A program made the position numbers and the translations under genes. Shown in pieces: positions 1-11,063 of a stretch of 64,000 nucleotides of DNA. Under the pieces are notes generated by a model. That model was not told the DNA's origin. It worked only from the letters and a program-made list of their open reading frames with translations, and ran no database searches. Numbering within the stretch: the stretch's first letter is position 1; each line of letters opens with the position of its first letter. The DNA is from Hordeum vulgare subsp. vulgare (Eukaryota > Streptophyta > Magnoliopsida > Poales > Poaceae), in NCBI RefSeq assembly GCF_904849725.1, contig NC_058518.1, positions 216,144,741 through 216,208,740 of the forward strand. The letters run 5' to 3'.

Positions 1-130
1 TTACGCCTTTCGGCCCTGGCATCTTAAGTTTAAAATACACGTAGCATGGACGAACCATGAAACGTGCATAGGTAGGCCTACCAAGGATGGCATGATAAGC
101 GCTTCAAAAGTCAACAACCTTGAAGGTTAG

Positions 131-532
131 TTACAAATTCCTGTAATTTTTTTCGTTGCTGAATACAAAGTTCAGGGCGAGATGACCGAGTGACTTGGCC
201 TTTTTCCTAGGGATGACCCCGTGGAAATGCATGTTGCTCTTCCTCAGCTGGGACAAGGGGATGTCCATCGCCTTGAACGTTTTGGTGTAGATGATGTTTT
301 GGTTGTTGCCTCCATCCATGAGGACCCTCCATAGTCGGGCTCCACTGACAGCCGGATCAATAACTAGCGCCTGCCTCCTAGGGGTGGCCATGTGGGCTGG
401 GTGGTCCGACTGATGGAACATGATGGGTGTTCTTGCCCAATAGAGATATGTCGTGACACTCGGAACTGGCATGTTTACCTCTCGATTGATGACCTTCAAT
501 TGAATCTTACTCTCAACGTCAACGAAGATCAT
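131..532 (-). pseudogene. Gypsy aspartic protease region (element F)
   Basis: Minus-strand open stretch of 133 codons, the longest intact piece of F. It carries the retropepsin-like motif LMDGG followed by NNQNIIY, where related grass elements have LMDGGSSxNILY, and then FHGVIPRKKAKSLG, the usual strand after the active site. The product would process the Gag-Pol polyprotein. It is a fragment: upstream gag is in other frames, the region ends at a stop, and the DGG-NNQ change weakens the active-site loop. An inactive relic is the most likely reading. Confidence 0.75.
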
Positions 533-608
533 GAGTACCTTCTAGATATTCGGATACTCGAGGGCAGCCTCCTGATTGTCCTGACCGTCCTTATCCCCGA
601 AGGATTCT

Positions 609-2357
609 CTACCCATCTCCCGCTGGAGCAAACGAAGTCTCGAGCCGTGTGTTTGTCAACGATGATCTCCCCGTCATCATCCTTCTTGGTGTGGATCGGT
701 CATGGTTGGTCCAAGAGGTTGCTCTTGGACTCATTTTTCTTCTTACCTGCCCAATCTTTCTTCTTCTGCTGCTTGTACTTGTTCTGGCCTTGCCCTGGAA
801 CAACAACGACTTCGGGCTTGCCAGATGAATCGGCCTTTCACTTCTCCTTCTTTCCCGTGTTACCTCCTGAATGAGGGGCATCACCAGCTCGGACCTTGCA
901 GCTATGAAGGCGGTCTTGTTCTTTGTCGTTCGCATACCGACTAGCAATTTCTATGGCGTGACTGAGGGACGGGTCCCCTGGTCGACCAAACTTTGAGAAT
1001 GAGCTCCCTATACCGAGTGCTTGCCTTGAAGGTGCACACGACTTGATGCTCGGTGATGATTTCCACTGTGTTACGCAATATGGTCCATCGCTGGCTGAAC
1101 TCTCACAGAGTCTCGTTGCTCTTCTGGACGTAGTGGTGCAGCTCCGTCAGGCCACCCGGGCGCTTGTAGGTGGCTTCGAATGTTCCCTAGTTGTGGATGC
1201 TACTTCAGGGAAGCTGATTGAGCCACGCCCTTGCGAACCGCTCCAACATGAGGGGTAGGTGCTTCATCGCGAAAAGTTGTCGCCACCGCCTATCTGGATG
1301 CCCACTCGGGAATCTTCGAGCCAAGATCCTGGCTTGGACTCACCGTTGAAGTTACCGATCCCCGTAGCCAGTCTGTAGTTGGAGGGAATCTCCACTTCAC
1401 GGATGTGTGTGCCGAAGCACTCAAGGCCAGTTACCCCCCCCCCCCCCCCCGTCCTTCCCATGATATGTCAACCATGTTTTAAGTGATTATAGACCTCGCT
1501 TTTAACTAGGGAGCTCGACAGCCATCGTCCCCATAACCCCTGTGTGGATTGGGGCTTGGCGTGCGGTCGTGGGGAAGTTTTCGAGCGAACCACTCCTCGG
1601 AGGAGGTGTCATGCTACAAACCCGATAATCCTATCTCCGATCCCCGTATGGGCCTATCTGACGAGGAAGAGATCTTTGGTGTCTTCCGGGTGCATGAGGG
1701 TTGTGTACCGACTGCACCGTGTCCTCTTGGACAGACCTGTTGTGGATGTGCCAAATTGTGATTGTCATATCGCAGATTTGTACTACAAGGTGGTCTTGAG
1801 CAGAGTCCGGATCTGCGGAATGACTTCGCCGGCCGCAGAATCACTCAGCAGAATGGAATCAACAATTCATGTGGCTGCGACCAGGTTCTGCAAAGGTGTT
1901 CGCATCACCTTCATGTTATGTTGGCGACCATTCGGAAACAACTACCGACGGTTGCGACTAGAACTCGGCTAATCCATTGCTACTTGGGCGTCAAGTGAGT
2001 TCTGAAGCCGCTTGAGTCACTAGTGCTCGTCCAGAGTGGCCTGGTGCGCATTCTCTAATGCTATTTACTCTAGGGTGTTCCCAGTGATGGGAGTATGAAG
2101 AGCCTGATCGCTCCTCCGCTGAACTTCCTCCTGTTGCTGCTAAGTGAGCGGATGAGGAACGTGATGGCTACCATCGTTGTCATCACGCTTGCTACCATCG
2201 TATCCATGAGTGTTCTCTGTGGAAAACCAGGGGCTCCTTCCCTGGCTGTGTCAACCATCAAGATCTTTGCAACATCACCGCTGCTTTCACAGTCAGAATC
2301 ATCGAAGGAATCATAGGCCGATGAAGGGATGAGGATGATGGTGTGTTCGATTGGCAT
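609..2357 (-). pseudogene. Gypsy gag (element F), multiply disrupted
   Basis: Minus-strand gag of F in several frames. Near 1264-1461 the words EVEIPSNY and FNGESKPGSWLED match the grass Gypsy capsid signature (phi-x-Y-D-G-x-T-x-P-x-x-W-L-E-D-Y). Near 900-960 a stretch reading EIASRYANDKEQ corresponds to the end of the capsid domain, and a lysine-rich tail follows. A stretch at 2070-2357 rich in Asp and Ser may be the N-terminal part. Frames change several times, and a run of 17 C (1434-1450) adds a likely length-error site. This is a relic of a capsid protein. Confidence 0.6.
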
Positions 2358-2629
2358 TACTGGTAATGTTTGTCTTCACTGCACTTCATGTGGTAGTTTA
2401 AGTCATTAGTCGTTGCAGTCTCTTCGTAATCCACACCTCACTGTAGTCCGAGTGTCGTGGTACATTCGACTAATAGAAGATGAACCGAGTGGCCTTGTGC
2501 AAACCGAGTGAGAACCTATTTGCCCAAGTGAGACCGTGAGTGCACCAGTATGTTTGAGGACATTGATGTCCATGTTGGGACCTAGCTGGGCCCTGGAATA
2601 CAAGTATGTGGGCCTACCCCTAATGTATA

Positions 2630-4207
2630 GCCCACCAGCCAGCCTGTGAGCCAGAGCTTGGTCACTTAGATTTCTCGGGGTCGCGAGGACAAGTCCTCAC
2701 ACAGATGCCGTTTCTAACCCCCCACCATGGAACCACCATTGGGCGGTTGCGACGGCGCGTTAGCACATGGAAGCAGTGAAACACCACAGCTTAAGATTTA
2801 GACGAAGGACACCATCTCCGGTGATGGTTAATCGAGTTCGTTACACATCCAGAAAACACCCACTTGAGGTTATGCAAAATGCAGGGAATTGCTTGATTCG
2901 AACAACCCAAAAGGTCATCTGACGGCCATGCTTCCGTGGGAGCCTCTGGCCGCTTGACTACGCGTGCCGCAGAGGTCTACCCCTTGGATGAGGGGCGGAC
3001 GGCTCATGAGGCTTCAAGGGACCGTGGGGTCTCGACAATTTGCGAGGCATGCGTGGCCCCCACCTCCTATGACTTGCCGATCCAGTGAGTGGCGAATTCC
3101 TGTGCCCCTGGTGCCTGGCACCGCACTCCCGGCTCTTGGAGGCACGCATGAGGCGCGCCTCCACACGGTCCTTGAGTGCCCCTTGCCAAACCAACCATGC
3201 CAGGCGGCTTACAAGCTGGAGCCTCCGAGCCTGGCCTGACGTGGGAGCCGGGCGCTACCTCCTTTGCCGGAGGGTGGAGGGCGTCGATCGGGGGCGTCGG
3301 GCTTGCGATACGGGTGTTGGCTGCGCACTTCTGCTTGGGCCCATCCTGGGGGCGCGTTACGCGATGCCACCTACGTCAAACGTCTTCTTGAGGCACATCG
3401 CTTCCGTTGTCGCTGCGGGGTTGGTCGTGCCGGCCCTAGTGAGTGTTGCCACCAGGCTCGTCCATCTACTGTTGCCGCGGTCAACTTCGCGCATGAGACT
3501 ACACGTGACACGGTCCCGGCACTGAGTGGCGCTCTCGGTATGGGAAGACCTGAGTGACAAGTAGTCCCCCATGTAGTGAGTGCTCGCATTGTGGTGAGCG
3601 CAGAACATCATGCCGATTTATTCGGGCGCGCCGGCGTAGGGGCCGGTAACAGCCCAAAGCCGGTTACCGGGACCCAAAGGAGCAGGAGTACGACACGAGC
3701 TGGACCTTACTCGGGCCCCTTGGGCTGGGACCGAGCGAGTCGCCGCATGACAGTGGAGGCTTTTCGTTGGCCGAGCACCCCGCTTCTGGCGCCGGGGGCC
3801 GAATCGGAACATAGGGCACCGGTGCCCTCCTTGCAACGGCGACGAGATCGGCGATGTGGTCCGCCTAGGTGTCGTAGCCTCTGTCCGTCGGATAGTGGAG
3901 GAGTAGTTCACTCGACATGAGCAGCGCGTCGTGTGCATTCAGGTCTCCCACATGTAAAGAACCTGAGAAGGATACCGCGGGCGTCACGGCGATGCAGCCA
4001 CCTGGTCGCACCGGGGATGCGGGGAGCCCTGTTGCTCACAGGTGGCGTGAGAGACTATGATGGTGGTCGTGACGCTGGTGGGTCGGTGACGGCTGTCAGG
4101 CACCAAGCGCTTGGGGCGTGCACAGCGAGCGTCAACCATCGTGTTGGTGAAGCTCGAGCCAAAACTGGAGCTGGAGGACCACTGCGCACCCCTACCTGGA
4201 CACAAAA
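2630..4207 (-). mobile_element. Tat-like Gypsy element C-, internal region
   Basis: Internal region of a Gypsy element on the minus strand, directly inside its 5' LTR (4208-11063, interrupted). It aligns by eye along its length to the plus-strand element C+ (55775 to about 57290): same start of gag, same later blocks such as GGTGGGGGGTTAGA and ending near CAGAGCTCTGGCTCAC. Homology stops at about 2630, where element F begins. The 3' part of C- and its 3' LTR are therefore missing or outside the window. The primer site at 4192-4207 is mutated compared with C+. Confidence 0.7.
3357..4139 (-). pseudogene. gag of element C-, degraded
   Basis: Gag relic starting at an ATG at 4137-4139 (minus), about 70 bases inside the LTR, as in C+ where gag starts at 55844. 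Early residues resemble the C+ copy (M-x-D-V/A-x-H/C-A then HRPTSxxTT). Near 3357-3611 a zinc-knuckle-like stretch FCAHHNxxTHxxxDY is visible; in intact Tat-like gags it reads FCxxHxxxxHxxxxC, so the last Cys is lost. Several frameshifts separate the pieces. Confidence 0.55.
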
Positions 4208-4409
4208 TGTTCGAATTGGGGCTCCGCAAACCCAAAAACGTTCGAACACTGGGGTGCCCTCGCTCTCCTACCCTGTTCTGACTCTTAGCCTCACAACGAC
4301 TCTCCATTGGCTTGAGCTAAGGAAGATGAACGAGAACACTCGCACAGCTTACCCAGGTTCAGGCCACCTTGCGGTGTAAAACCTTACTCCGATTTGTGTG
4401 GATTGCTTG
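4208..4409 (-). mobile_element. 5' LTR of element C-, inner part (split by BARE)
   Basis: LTR 3' portion (U5 side) of C-, next to the mutated primer site. It is the reverse complement, with divergence, of 55560-55774 in C+. The rest of the LTR resumes at 10403. About 20-25 bases expected between the two halves, judged from C+, are absent at the left BARE junction. Confidence 0.75.
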
Positions 4410-5163
4410 AACGTCGCATGGAAAACAAAAATTTTCCTACGCGCACGAAGACCTATCATGGTGATGTCCATCTATGAGAGGAGATTTGGATCTACGTACC
4501 CTTGTAGATCACAGAGCAGGAAGCATTAAGAAACGCAGTTGATGTAGTGGAACATCCTCACATCCCTCGATCCGCCCCGCGAACCGTCCCGCCATCCGTC
4601 CCACGATCCGCTCCGATCTAGTGCCGAACGAACGACACCTCCGCGTTCAGCACACGTACAAATTGACGATGATCTCGACCTTCTTGATCTAGCAAGAAAG
4701 ACGGAGAAGTAGATGAGTTCTCCAGCAGCGTGACGACACTCCTTATAGGAGGAGGGGTGGGTAGGCTTTCCTCGGGGTCCAAGACCCCAAGGGTCCGTCG
4801 GCCAAGGAGATGGAGGAGTCCACCTCCAATCCTAGTCCAACTAGGATTGGCAGGTGGAGTCCTTCCCTTCCTTCCCACCTCTTTTTTTTCTTTTTCCTTT
4901 GATTTCTTATGTCCTACGCATAGGGCCTCTTGGGGTGTCCCACAAGCCCACTAAGGCCTGGTGCGGCACCCCTAAGGCCTATGGGCTTTCCCGGGTAGGC
5001 TGCCCCCCTCGGTGAACATCCAGAACCCATTCGTCACTCCCGGTACATTCCCGGTAATGCTCGAAAACTTTCTGGTAATCAAATGAGGTCATCCTATATA
5101 TCAATCTTCGTCTCTGGACCATTCCGGAAACCCTCCCGACGTCTGTGATCTCATCCGGGACTC
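4410..5163 (-). mobile_element. Truncated 3' LTR of the BARE/Angela element
   Basis: Matches 8571-9484 of the complete LTR: the same opening after the terminus (GGAAACAAAAA, CCTACGCGCACGAAGACC), the same GATCCGTCCC repeats and the same GGGACTC at the end. It differs by a gap of about 125 bp at 4740, where the full LTR has 8936-9062, including the start of its TATATATA stretch. It ends at ACTC (5160-5163), where integrase sequence begins. The terminal TGTTGGGG is missing on the left. Confidence 0.9.
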
Positions 5164-5870
5164 AATTCTTTCGAGAGAAACTCCTTCTCATGAAAAGCTC
5201 CATTTTTAGCAACAAACACTTTGCCCTCGGATTTGAGATAGAAGGTATACCCAACTGTCTCCTTTGGGTAACCTATGAAGACGCACTTTTCCGCTTTGGG
5301 TTCCTGCTTTTCAGGCTGAAGCTTTTTGACATAAGAATCACATCCCCAAACTTTAAGAAACGACAACTTTGGTCTTTTGCCATACCACAGTTTGTATGGT
5401 GTCGTCTCAACGGATTTTTATGGTGCCCTATTTAAAGTGAATGCAGCTGTTTCTAATGCATAACCCCAAAACGATAACGACAAATCGGTACGAGACATCA
5501 TAGATCGCACCATCTCTAATAAAGTACGATTACGACGTTCGGAGACACCATAACACTGTGATGTTCCAGGCGGTGTCAACTGTGAAACAATTCCAAATTG
5601 TCTTAAGTAAGTACCAAACTCGAAACTTAGATACTCACCCCCAAGATCAGACCGTAGGAACTTGATCTTCTTGTTACGATGATTTTGAACATCACTCTGA
5701 AATTATTTGTGCTTCATCAAGTAAACATAACCATATCTACTCAAATCGTTAGTGAAGGTGAGAAAATAACGATATCCGCCGCGTGCCTCCACACTCATCG
5801 GACCACACACATCGGTATGTATGATTTCCAACAAGTCACTTGCACTCTCCATTGTTTCGGAGAACGGAGT
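5164..5870 (-). pseudogene. Copia integrase remnant (BARE/Angela)
   Basis: Minus-strand integrase in pieces. At 5703-5945 one frame gives CEPCLMGKMTKTPF (second half of the HHCC zinc finger) and IIHTDVCGPM with the first catalytic Asp. At 5164-5366 another frame gives the C-terminal end: FLKVWGCDSYVKK, then KCVFIGYPKETVGYTFY. The segment between has stops. The protein would insert cDNA into the genome. The element is cut just after this point, so reverse transcriptase and RNase H, which follow integrase in Copia, are absent. Confidence 0.85.
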
Positions 5871-5871
5871 T

Positions 5872-7329
5872 TTAGTCATCTTGCCCATGAGGCATGGTTC
5901 GCACGTGTTCAAGTGAATCAAAGTCAAGTGACTCCAAAAGTCCATCGGTATGGAGTTTCTTCATGCTCTTTACACCAGTATGACCTAAGCGGCAGTGCCG
6001 TAAAAACATGGCGCTATCATTGTGAACTCTAACTCTTTTGGTCTCAATGTTATGTATATTTGTATTATCACTATCGAGATTCAATATGAACAATCCTCTC
6101 ACATTGGGTGCATGACCATAAAAGATATTACTCATAGAAATAGAACAACCATTATTCTCTGACTTAAACGAGTAACCGTCTCGCAATAAACAAGATCCAG
6201 ATATAATGTTCATGCTTAACGCAGGCACTAAATAACATTTATTTAAGTTCATAACTAATCCTGATGGTAACTGAAGTGAAATTGTGCCGACGGCGATTGC
6301 ATCAACCTTGGAACCATTTCCCACGCGCATCGTCACTTCATCCTTCGCCAGCCTTCGCTTATTCCATAGTTCCTGTTTCGAGTTGCAAATATGAGCAACA
6401 GAACCGGTATCGAATAGCCAGGCACTACTACGAGAGCTGGTTAAGTACACATCAATAACATGTATATTGAATATAACTGATTTTTCCTTGGCCGCATTCT
6501 TATCAGCCAAATACTTGGGGAAGTTACGGTTCCAATGACCCATACCCTTGCAATAATAGCACTCCGTTTCATGCTTAGGTCCAGCTTTCGGTTTCTTCGT
6601 CGGATTGGCAACAGGCTTGCTGCTCTTCTTTGAATTACCCTTCTTTCCTTTGCCGTTTCTCTTGAAACTAGTGGTCTTATTCACCATCAACATTTGATGC
6701 TCTTTACGGAGTTCTGACTCTACGACTTTCAGCATCACGAATAACTCGCCGGGTGACTTGTTCGTCCCTTGCATGTTATAGTTCAACACAAAGCCCTTAT
6801 AGCTTGGTGGCAGTGATTCAAGAATTCTATCAGTGATAGCCTCTTATGGGAGTTCAATCCCCAACTCAGCTAGACGGTTTGAGTATCCAGACATTTTGAG
6901 CACATGTTCACTGACAGACGAATTCTCCTCCATCTTGCAAGCATAGAATTTATCGGAGGTCTCATACCTCTCGATCCGGGCGTTCTTCTGAAAGATAAAC
7001 TTCAACTCCTAGAACATCTCATATGCTCCATGACGCTCAAACCGACGTTGAAGTCCCGGCTCTAAGCCATACAAGACTGCACATTGAACTACTGAGTAGT
7101 CCTCCTTGCGTGTTAACCAAGCGTTCTTAACACCTTGGTCAGCCGCGGTGGGTGGTTCATCTCCTAGCGCAGCATTAAGGACATAATATTTCTTCCCAGC
7201 TTGCAGGAGCAACTTGAGATTGCGAGCCCAGTCTACAAAGTTGCTTCCATCATCTTTCAACTTAGCTTTCTCTAGGAACATATTAAAATTCAGGGTGACA
7301 GTCGCGTGAACCATTGATCTACAACACAA
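5872..7329 (-). pseudogene. Copia gag-protease polyprotein (BARE/Angela), broken
   Basis: One minus-strand frame from about 7300 to 5872, interrupted by stops at about 7009 and 6845. In order: gag start region with LKDDGSNFVDWARNLKLLL; gag continuing to ESELRKEHQMLMV; a basic linker; a zinc knuckle CYYCKGMGHWNRNF whose last Cys is Phe; the protease motif DTGSVAHICN; and the GAG-pre-integrase motif HCRLGHTGVKSMKKLH. Gag packages RNA and the protease cleaves the polyprotein. The lost knuckle Cys and the two stops make it non-functional. Confidence 0.9.
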
Positions 7330-8550
7330 ATATTTTCAAAGTGGACTTAGACTATGTTCAAGATAATTAGAGTTTAACTAATCTAATTACTTGCTAAACT
7401 CCCACTCAAAAAGTACATCTCTCTAGTCATTTGAGTGGTTCATGATCCAATTCCACTAACTCAAGTCTGATCATCACGTGAGTTGAGGATAGTTTTAGTG
7501 GTAAGCATCCCTAGGCTAATCATATCAGCTATATGATTCATGATCGACCTTTCGGTCTCATGTGTTCCGAGGCCATGTCTGCACATGCTAGGCTCGTCAA
7601 GCTTAACCCGAGTGTTCCGCGTGTGCAAATGTTTTGCACCCGTTCTACATGAACGTTGAGTCTATCACACACGATCATCACGTGGTGTCTCGAAACGGCA
7701 AACTGTAGCAACGGTGCACAGTCGGGGAGAACAAAATTTCGTCTTGAAATTTTAGTGTGAGATCACCTCATAATGTTACCGTCGTTCTAAGCAAAATAAG
7801 GTGCATAAAAGGATTAACATCACATGCAATTCATAAGTGACATGATATGGCCATCATCATGTGCTTCTTGATATCCATCACCAAAGCACTGGCACGATCT
7901 TCTTGTCACCGGCGCCACACCATGATCTCCATCAATGTGTCGCCATTGGAGTTGTCGTGCTACTCATGCTATTACTACTAAAGCTACGTCCTAGAAACAT
8001 AGTAAACGCATCTCCAAGCACAAACGTTAGTTTAAAAGACAACCCTATGGCTCCTGCCGGTTGTCGTACCATCGACGTGGAAGTCGATATTAACTATTAC
8101 AGCACGATCATCTCATACATCCAATATATCATATCACGTCTTTGGCCATATCATATCACAAGCATACCCTGCAAAAACAAGTTAGACGTCCTCTAATTTT
8201 TGTTGCATGTTTTACGTGGTTGCTATGGGTATCTAGTAGATCACATCTTACTTACCCAAAAACCACAACGAAGATGTGCAAATTGCTATTTAACCTCTCC
8301 AAGGACCGCCTCGGTCAAAACCAATTCAACAAAAGTTGAAGAAACAGACACCCGCCAGTCATCTTTATGCAATGAGGTTGCATGTCAATCAATGAAACCA
8401 ATCTTTCGTAAGCGTGCGAATAATGTCGGTCCGGGCTTCAATCCAACAATACCGCTTAATCGACAAAAGACTAAGGAGGGCAGCAAATAGAACATCACCG
8501 TCCACAAAACCCTTTGTGTTCTACTCGTGAAAACATCTATGCGTGAACCT
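7330..8550 (-). other. BARE/Angela 5' untranslated leader
   Basis: About 1.2 kb between primer site and gag on the minus strand, typical for the long leader of BARE-type elements. It has no long open frame of its own; short open frames on either strand here look incidental. It contains the expected family words, for example GAGGACGTCTAACTTG read on the minus strand near 8180-8200. Confidence 0.7.
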
Positions 8551-8564
8551 AGCTCATGATGCCA
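8551..8564 (-). other. Primer binding site of BARE/Angela
   Basis: One base inside the 5' LTR, the minus strand reads TGGCATCATGAGCT. The family's site, complementary to initiator tRNA-Met, is TGGTATCAGAGC, so this copy carries a substitution and a small insertion. Confidence 0.75.
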
Positions 8565-8565
8565 C

Positions 8566-10402
8566 TGTTGGGGAACGTCACATGGGAAACAAAAAATTTC
8601 CTACGCGCACGAAGACCTATCATGGTGATGTCCATCTACGAGAGGAGATTTGGATCTACGTACCCTTGTATATCACAGAGCGGGAAGCGTTAAGATACAC
8701 AGTTGATGTAGTGGAACATCGTCACGTCCCTCGATCCTCCCCGTGAACCGTCCCACGAACCATCCCACGATCCATCCCACGATCCGTCCCACGATCCGCT
8801 CCGATCTAGTGCCGAACGGACTGCACCTCCGCATTCAGCACACGTACAGCTCGACGATGATCTCGGCCTTCTAGATCCAGCAAACAAGACGGAGAAGTAG
8901 ATGAGTTCTCCAGCAGGGTGACGGTGCTCCGGGGGTGGTGAAGTATCTACTCCTGCAGGGCTCCTCCCGAGCTTCACAGAAATACAATCTAGAGGAAAAA
9001 CCGTGATGTTTTGTGGTCGGGCTGCCATGGCAAAGTTGTCTCGAATCAGCCCTAGACCTTCACTATATATAGGACGAGGGGTGGGGAGGCTTGCCTTGGG
9101 GTCCAAGACCCCAAGGGTCCGCCGGCCAAGTAGGTGGAGGAGTCCACCGCCAATCCTAGTCCAACAAGGATTGGAAGGTGGAGTCCTTCCCTTCCTTCCC
9201 ACCTTTTTTTTTCTTTTTCCTTTGATTTCTTATCTCCTGCGCATAGGGCCTCTTGGGCTGTCCCACCATCCCACTAAGGGCTGGTGCGGCATCCCTAAGG
9301 CCTATGGGCTTCACCGGTTGGGCTGCCCCCCCGGTGAACATCCGGAACCCATTCGTCACTCCCGGTACATTCTCGGTAATGCCCGAAAACTTTTCGGTAA
9401 TCAAATGAGGTCATACTATATATCAATCTTCGTCCTCGGACCATTCCGGAAACCCTCGCGACGTCCGTGATCTCATCTGGGACTCCGAACAACATTCCGT
9501 AACCACACATATAACTCAACTATACTAAAACATCGCCGAACCTTAAGTGTGCAGACCATGCGGGTTCGAGAACTATGCAGACATGCCCTGAGGTACTCCT
9601 TGGTCAATATCCAATAGCGGGACCAGGATGCCCATATTGGATCCTACATATTCTCCGAATAACTTATCGGTTGAAACTCAGTGTCAAGGATTCAGGCAAT
9701 CCCATATGGATTCCCTTTGTCTTTCGGTATGTTACTTGCCCGAGATTCGATCGTCGGTATCCGCATACCTATTTCAATCTCGTTACCGGCAAGTCTCTTT
9801 TCTCATTCCGTAATACAAGATCTCGTGACTTATACTTAGTCTCATTTCTTGCAAGGCTTGTGTGTGATGTTGTATTACCGAGTGAGTCCCGAGATACCTC
9901 TCCGTCACACGGAGTGACAAATCCCAGTCTTGATCCATACTAACCCAACGGACACCTTTGGAGATACCTGTAGAGGACCTTTATAGTCACCCAGTTATGT
10001 TGTGACGTTTGATACACACAAGGCATCCCTCCGGTGCCAGTGGGTTATATGATCTCATGGTCATAGGAACAAATACTTGACACGCAAAAAACAATAGCAA
10101 TAAAATGACACGATCAATATGCTACGTTCATAGTTTGGGTCTAGTCCATCACATGATTCTCCCAATGATGTGATCTAGTCATCAAGCAACAACACTTTGC
10201 ACATAGTCAGAAAACCTTGACTATCCTTGATCAACTGGCTAGCCAACTAGAGGCTTGCTAGGGACATTGTTGTGTCTATTTATCCACACATGTATCTAAG
10301 TTTTCATTCAATACAGTTATAGCATGGATAATAAACGATTATTTTTAAACAGGAAATATAATAATAACTATTTATCATTGCCTCTAGGGCATATTTCCAA
10401 CA
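8566..10402 (-). mobile_element. Complete 5' LTR of BARE/Angela
   Basis: 1837 bp running TGTTGG...CCAACA, the inverted terminal repeat of this family, with the typical phrase GCCTCTAGGGCATATTTCCA at the right end. The LTR drives transcription leftwards; TATATATA at 9064-9071 is a plausible TATA box. Open frames seen inside (for example 8690-9202 minus) are not genes. At 8741-8810 it contains a short tandem of CCCACGATCCRT-type units. Confidence 0.93.
8741..8810 (+). repeat. Short tandem repeat in BARE LTR
   Basis: Four to five imperfect copies of a 12-14 base unit containing CGTCCCACGATC. The left LTR has fewer copies (4565-4615), so copy number varies between the two LTRs of one element. 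Confidence 0.7.
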
Positions 10403-11063
10403 TTCTTGCCCTGATGGAGTTGGTGGATCCCTTGCTACAGAGGCAGGAGCTCCCTCTTATACCGGCCTCGGTCCACTTCCCCCAAAAAACACTCGGCAGG
10501 AAGGGTTGCCACAACGGCTATTTTGAAAGGGGACATGACTGTAGCCTACCCTGACAAATGTGGTCTACGCCTGCTAAAGCTCTTCGCTATGATGCGCTGG
10601 TAGGCTCGGGGTTCATCTGCGTCCTGCCGATCGCCCAGCCTTGGTCCTCTTGCACCAAGTAGGAAACCTTTAGGGGTTGCTTTGGGAACCCGCAAGATGG
10701 CTTTGTTCTCGTAGCACCAAACAGGAAAGCCTCTCTGTCCGTGCTTGTTGACACCGCTCTTGTGCCACCTTCACGGCTTGCGTCGCCCATGTGCGGGGGA
10801 AGGGCCGTGCGACCCCACATGGTTGCCCTTGACTAGTCTACCCTGTGAGTGTCTCATGGGCGGCCTCGGGATGCACCTTGGCAGTGTGCTGCCCCATGCA
10901 GTCCTTGGCGTCGATTCCCTGAGGCCTCCCTCGCTTGGAGAGGGCCCTCGCGAGGGTCTTGCTTGTTGGGCCTGCTGCCAGGACGAATCAGGCCCTCATA
11001 GCGTACAGTGCATGGGGCCACAGGCCGACGGGCCTGGGTACCCCCGTTCCTAGGGGCCCGACA
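10403..11063 (-). mobile_element. 5' LTR of element C-, outer part
   Basis: Continuation of the C- LTR after the BARE insertion. It is the diverged reverse complement of 54893-55540 (C+). On the minus strand it starts TGTCGGGCCCC at 11063 and has shared blocks such as GACCCTCGCGAGG and GCACGGACAGAGAGGC. The two parts sum to about 864 bp against 882 bp in C+. Being the outer end of a 5' LTR, it marks the C- insertion point in L1; 11064-11068 (TATGG) would be one target-site copy. Its partner is not in view. Confidence 0.8.

Larger units (their letters stand above)
1..2630 (-). mobile_element. Ty3/Gypsy element F, internal gag-protease remnant
   Basis: Internal part of a Gypsy retrotransposon read on the minus strand, cut by the window edge on the left and by element C- on the right. 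Reading right to left it gives gag pieces and then an aspartic-protease region. No LTR, reverse transcriptase or integrase lies in view; they would be to the left. Frames are broken by stops and shifts throughout. The right limit near 2630 is where homology between the C- and C+ copies ends, so it is good to a few tens of bases. Confidence 0.75.
4410..10402 (-). mobile_element. BARE1/Angela/WIS-type Copia retrotransposon, internally deleted
   Basis: Minus-strand Copia element inserted in the C- LTR. The complete 5' LTR (8566-10402, 1837 bp, TG...CA in the element's orientation) is followed by a decayed initiator-tRNA-Met primer site, gag, protease and an integrase part. The reading then jumps at about 5160 into the second LTR, of which only the part distal to that point remains. 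The total is about 6.0 kb against roughly 8.7-9 kb for intact BARE1-type elements. Reverse transcriptase, RNase H and the U3 side of the 3' LTR are missing. The outer end of the left LTR is also eroded, so no TSD can be read. It is not autonomous. Confidence 0.9.

Noticed and set aside
7861..8196. 111-codon plus-strand ORF with a hydrophobic stretch
   Set aside because: Opposite strand of the BARE leader; matches known non-coding leader sequence of the family.
8690..9202. 170-codon minus-strand ORF with repeated GSWD motif
   Set aside because: Lies wholly inside the BARE/Angela LTR; the repeats are the CCCACGATCC tandem read as codons.
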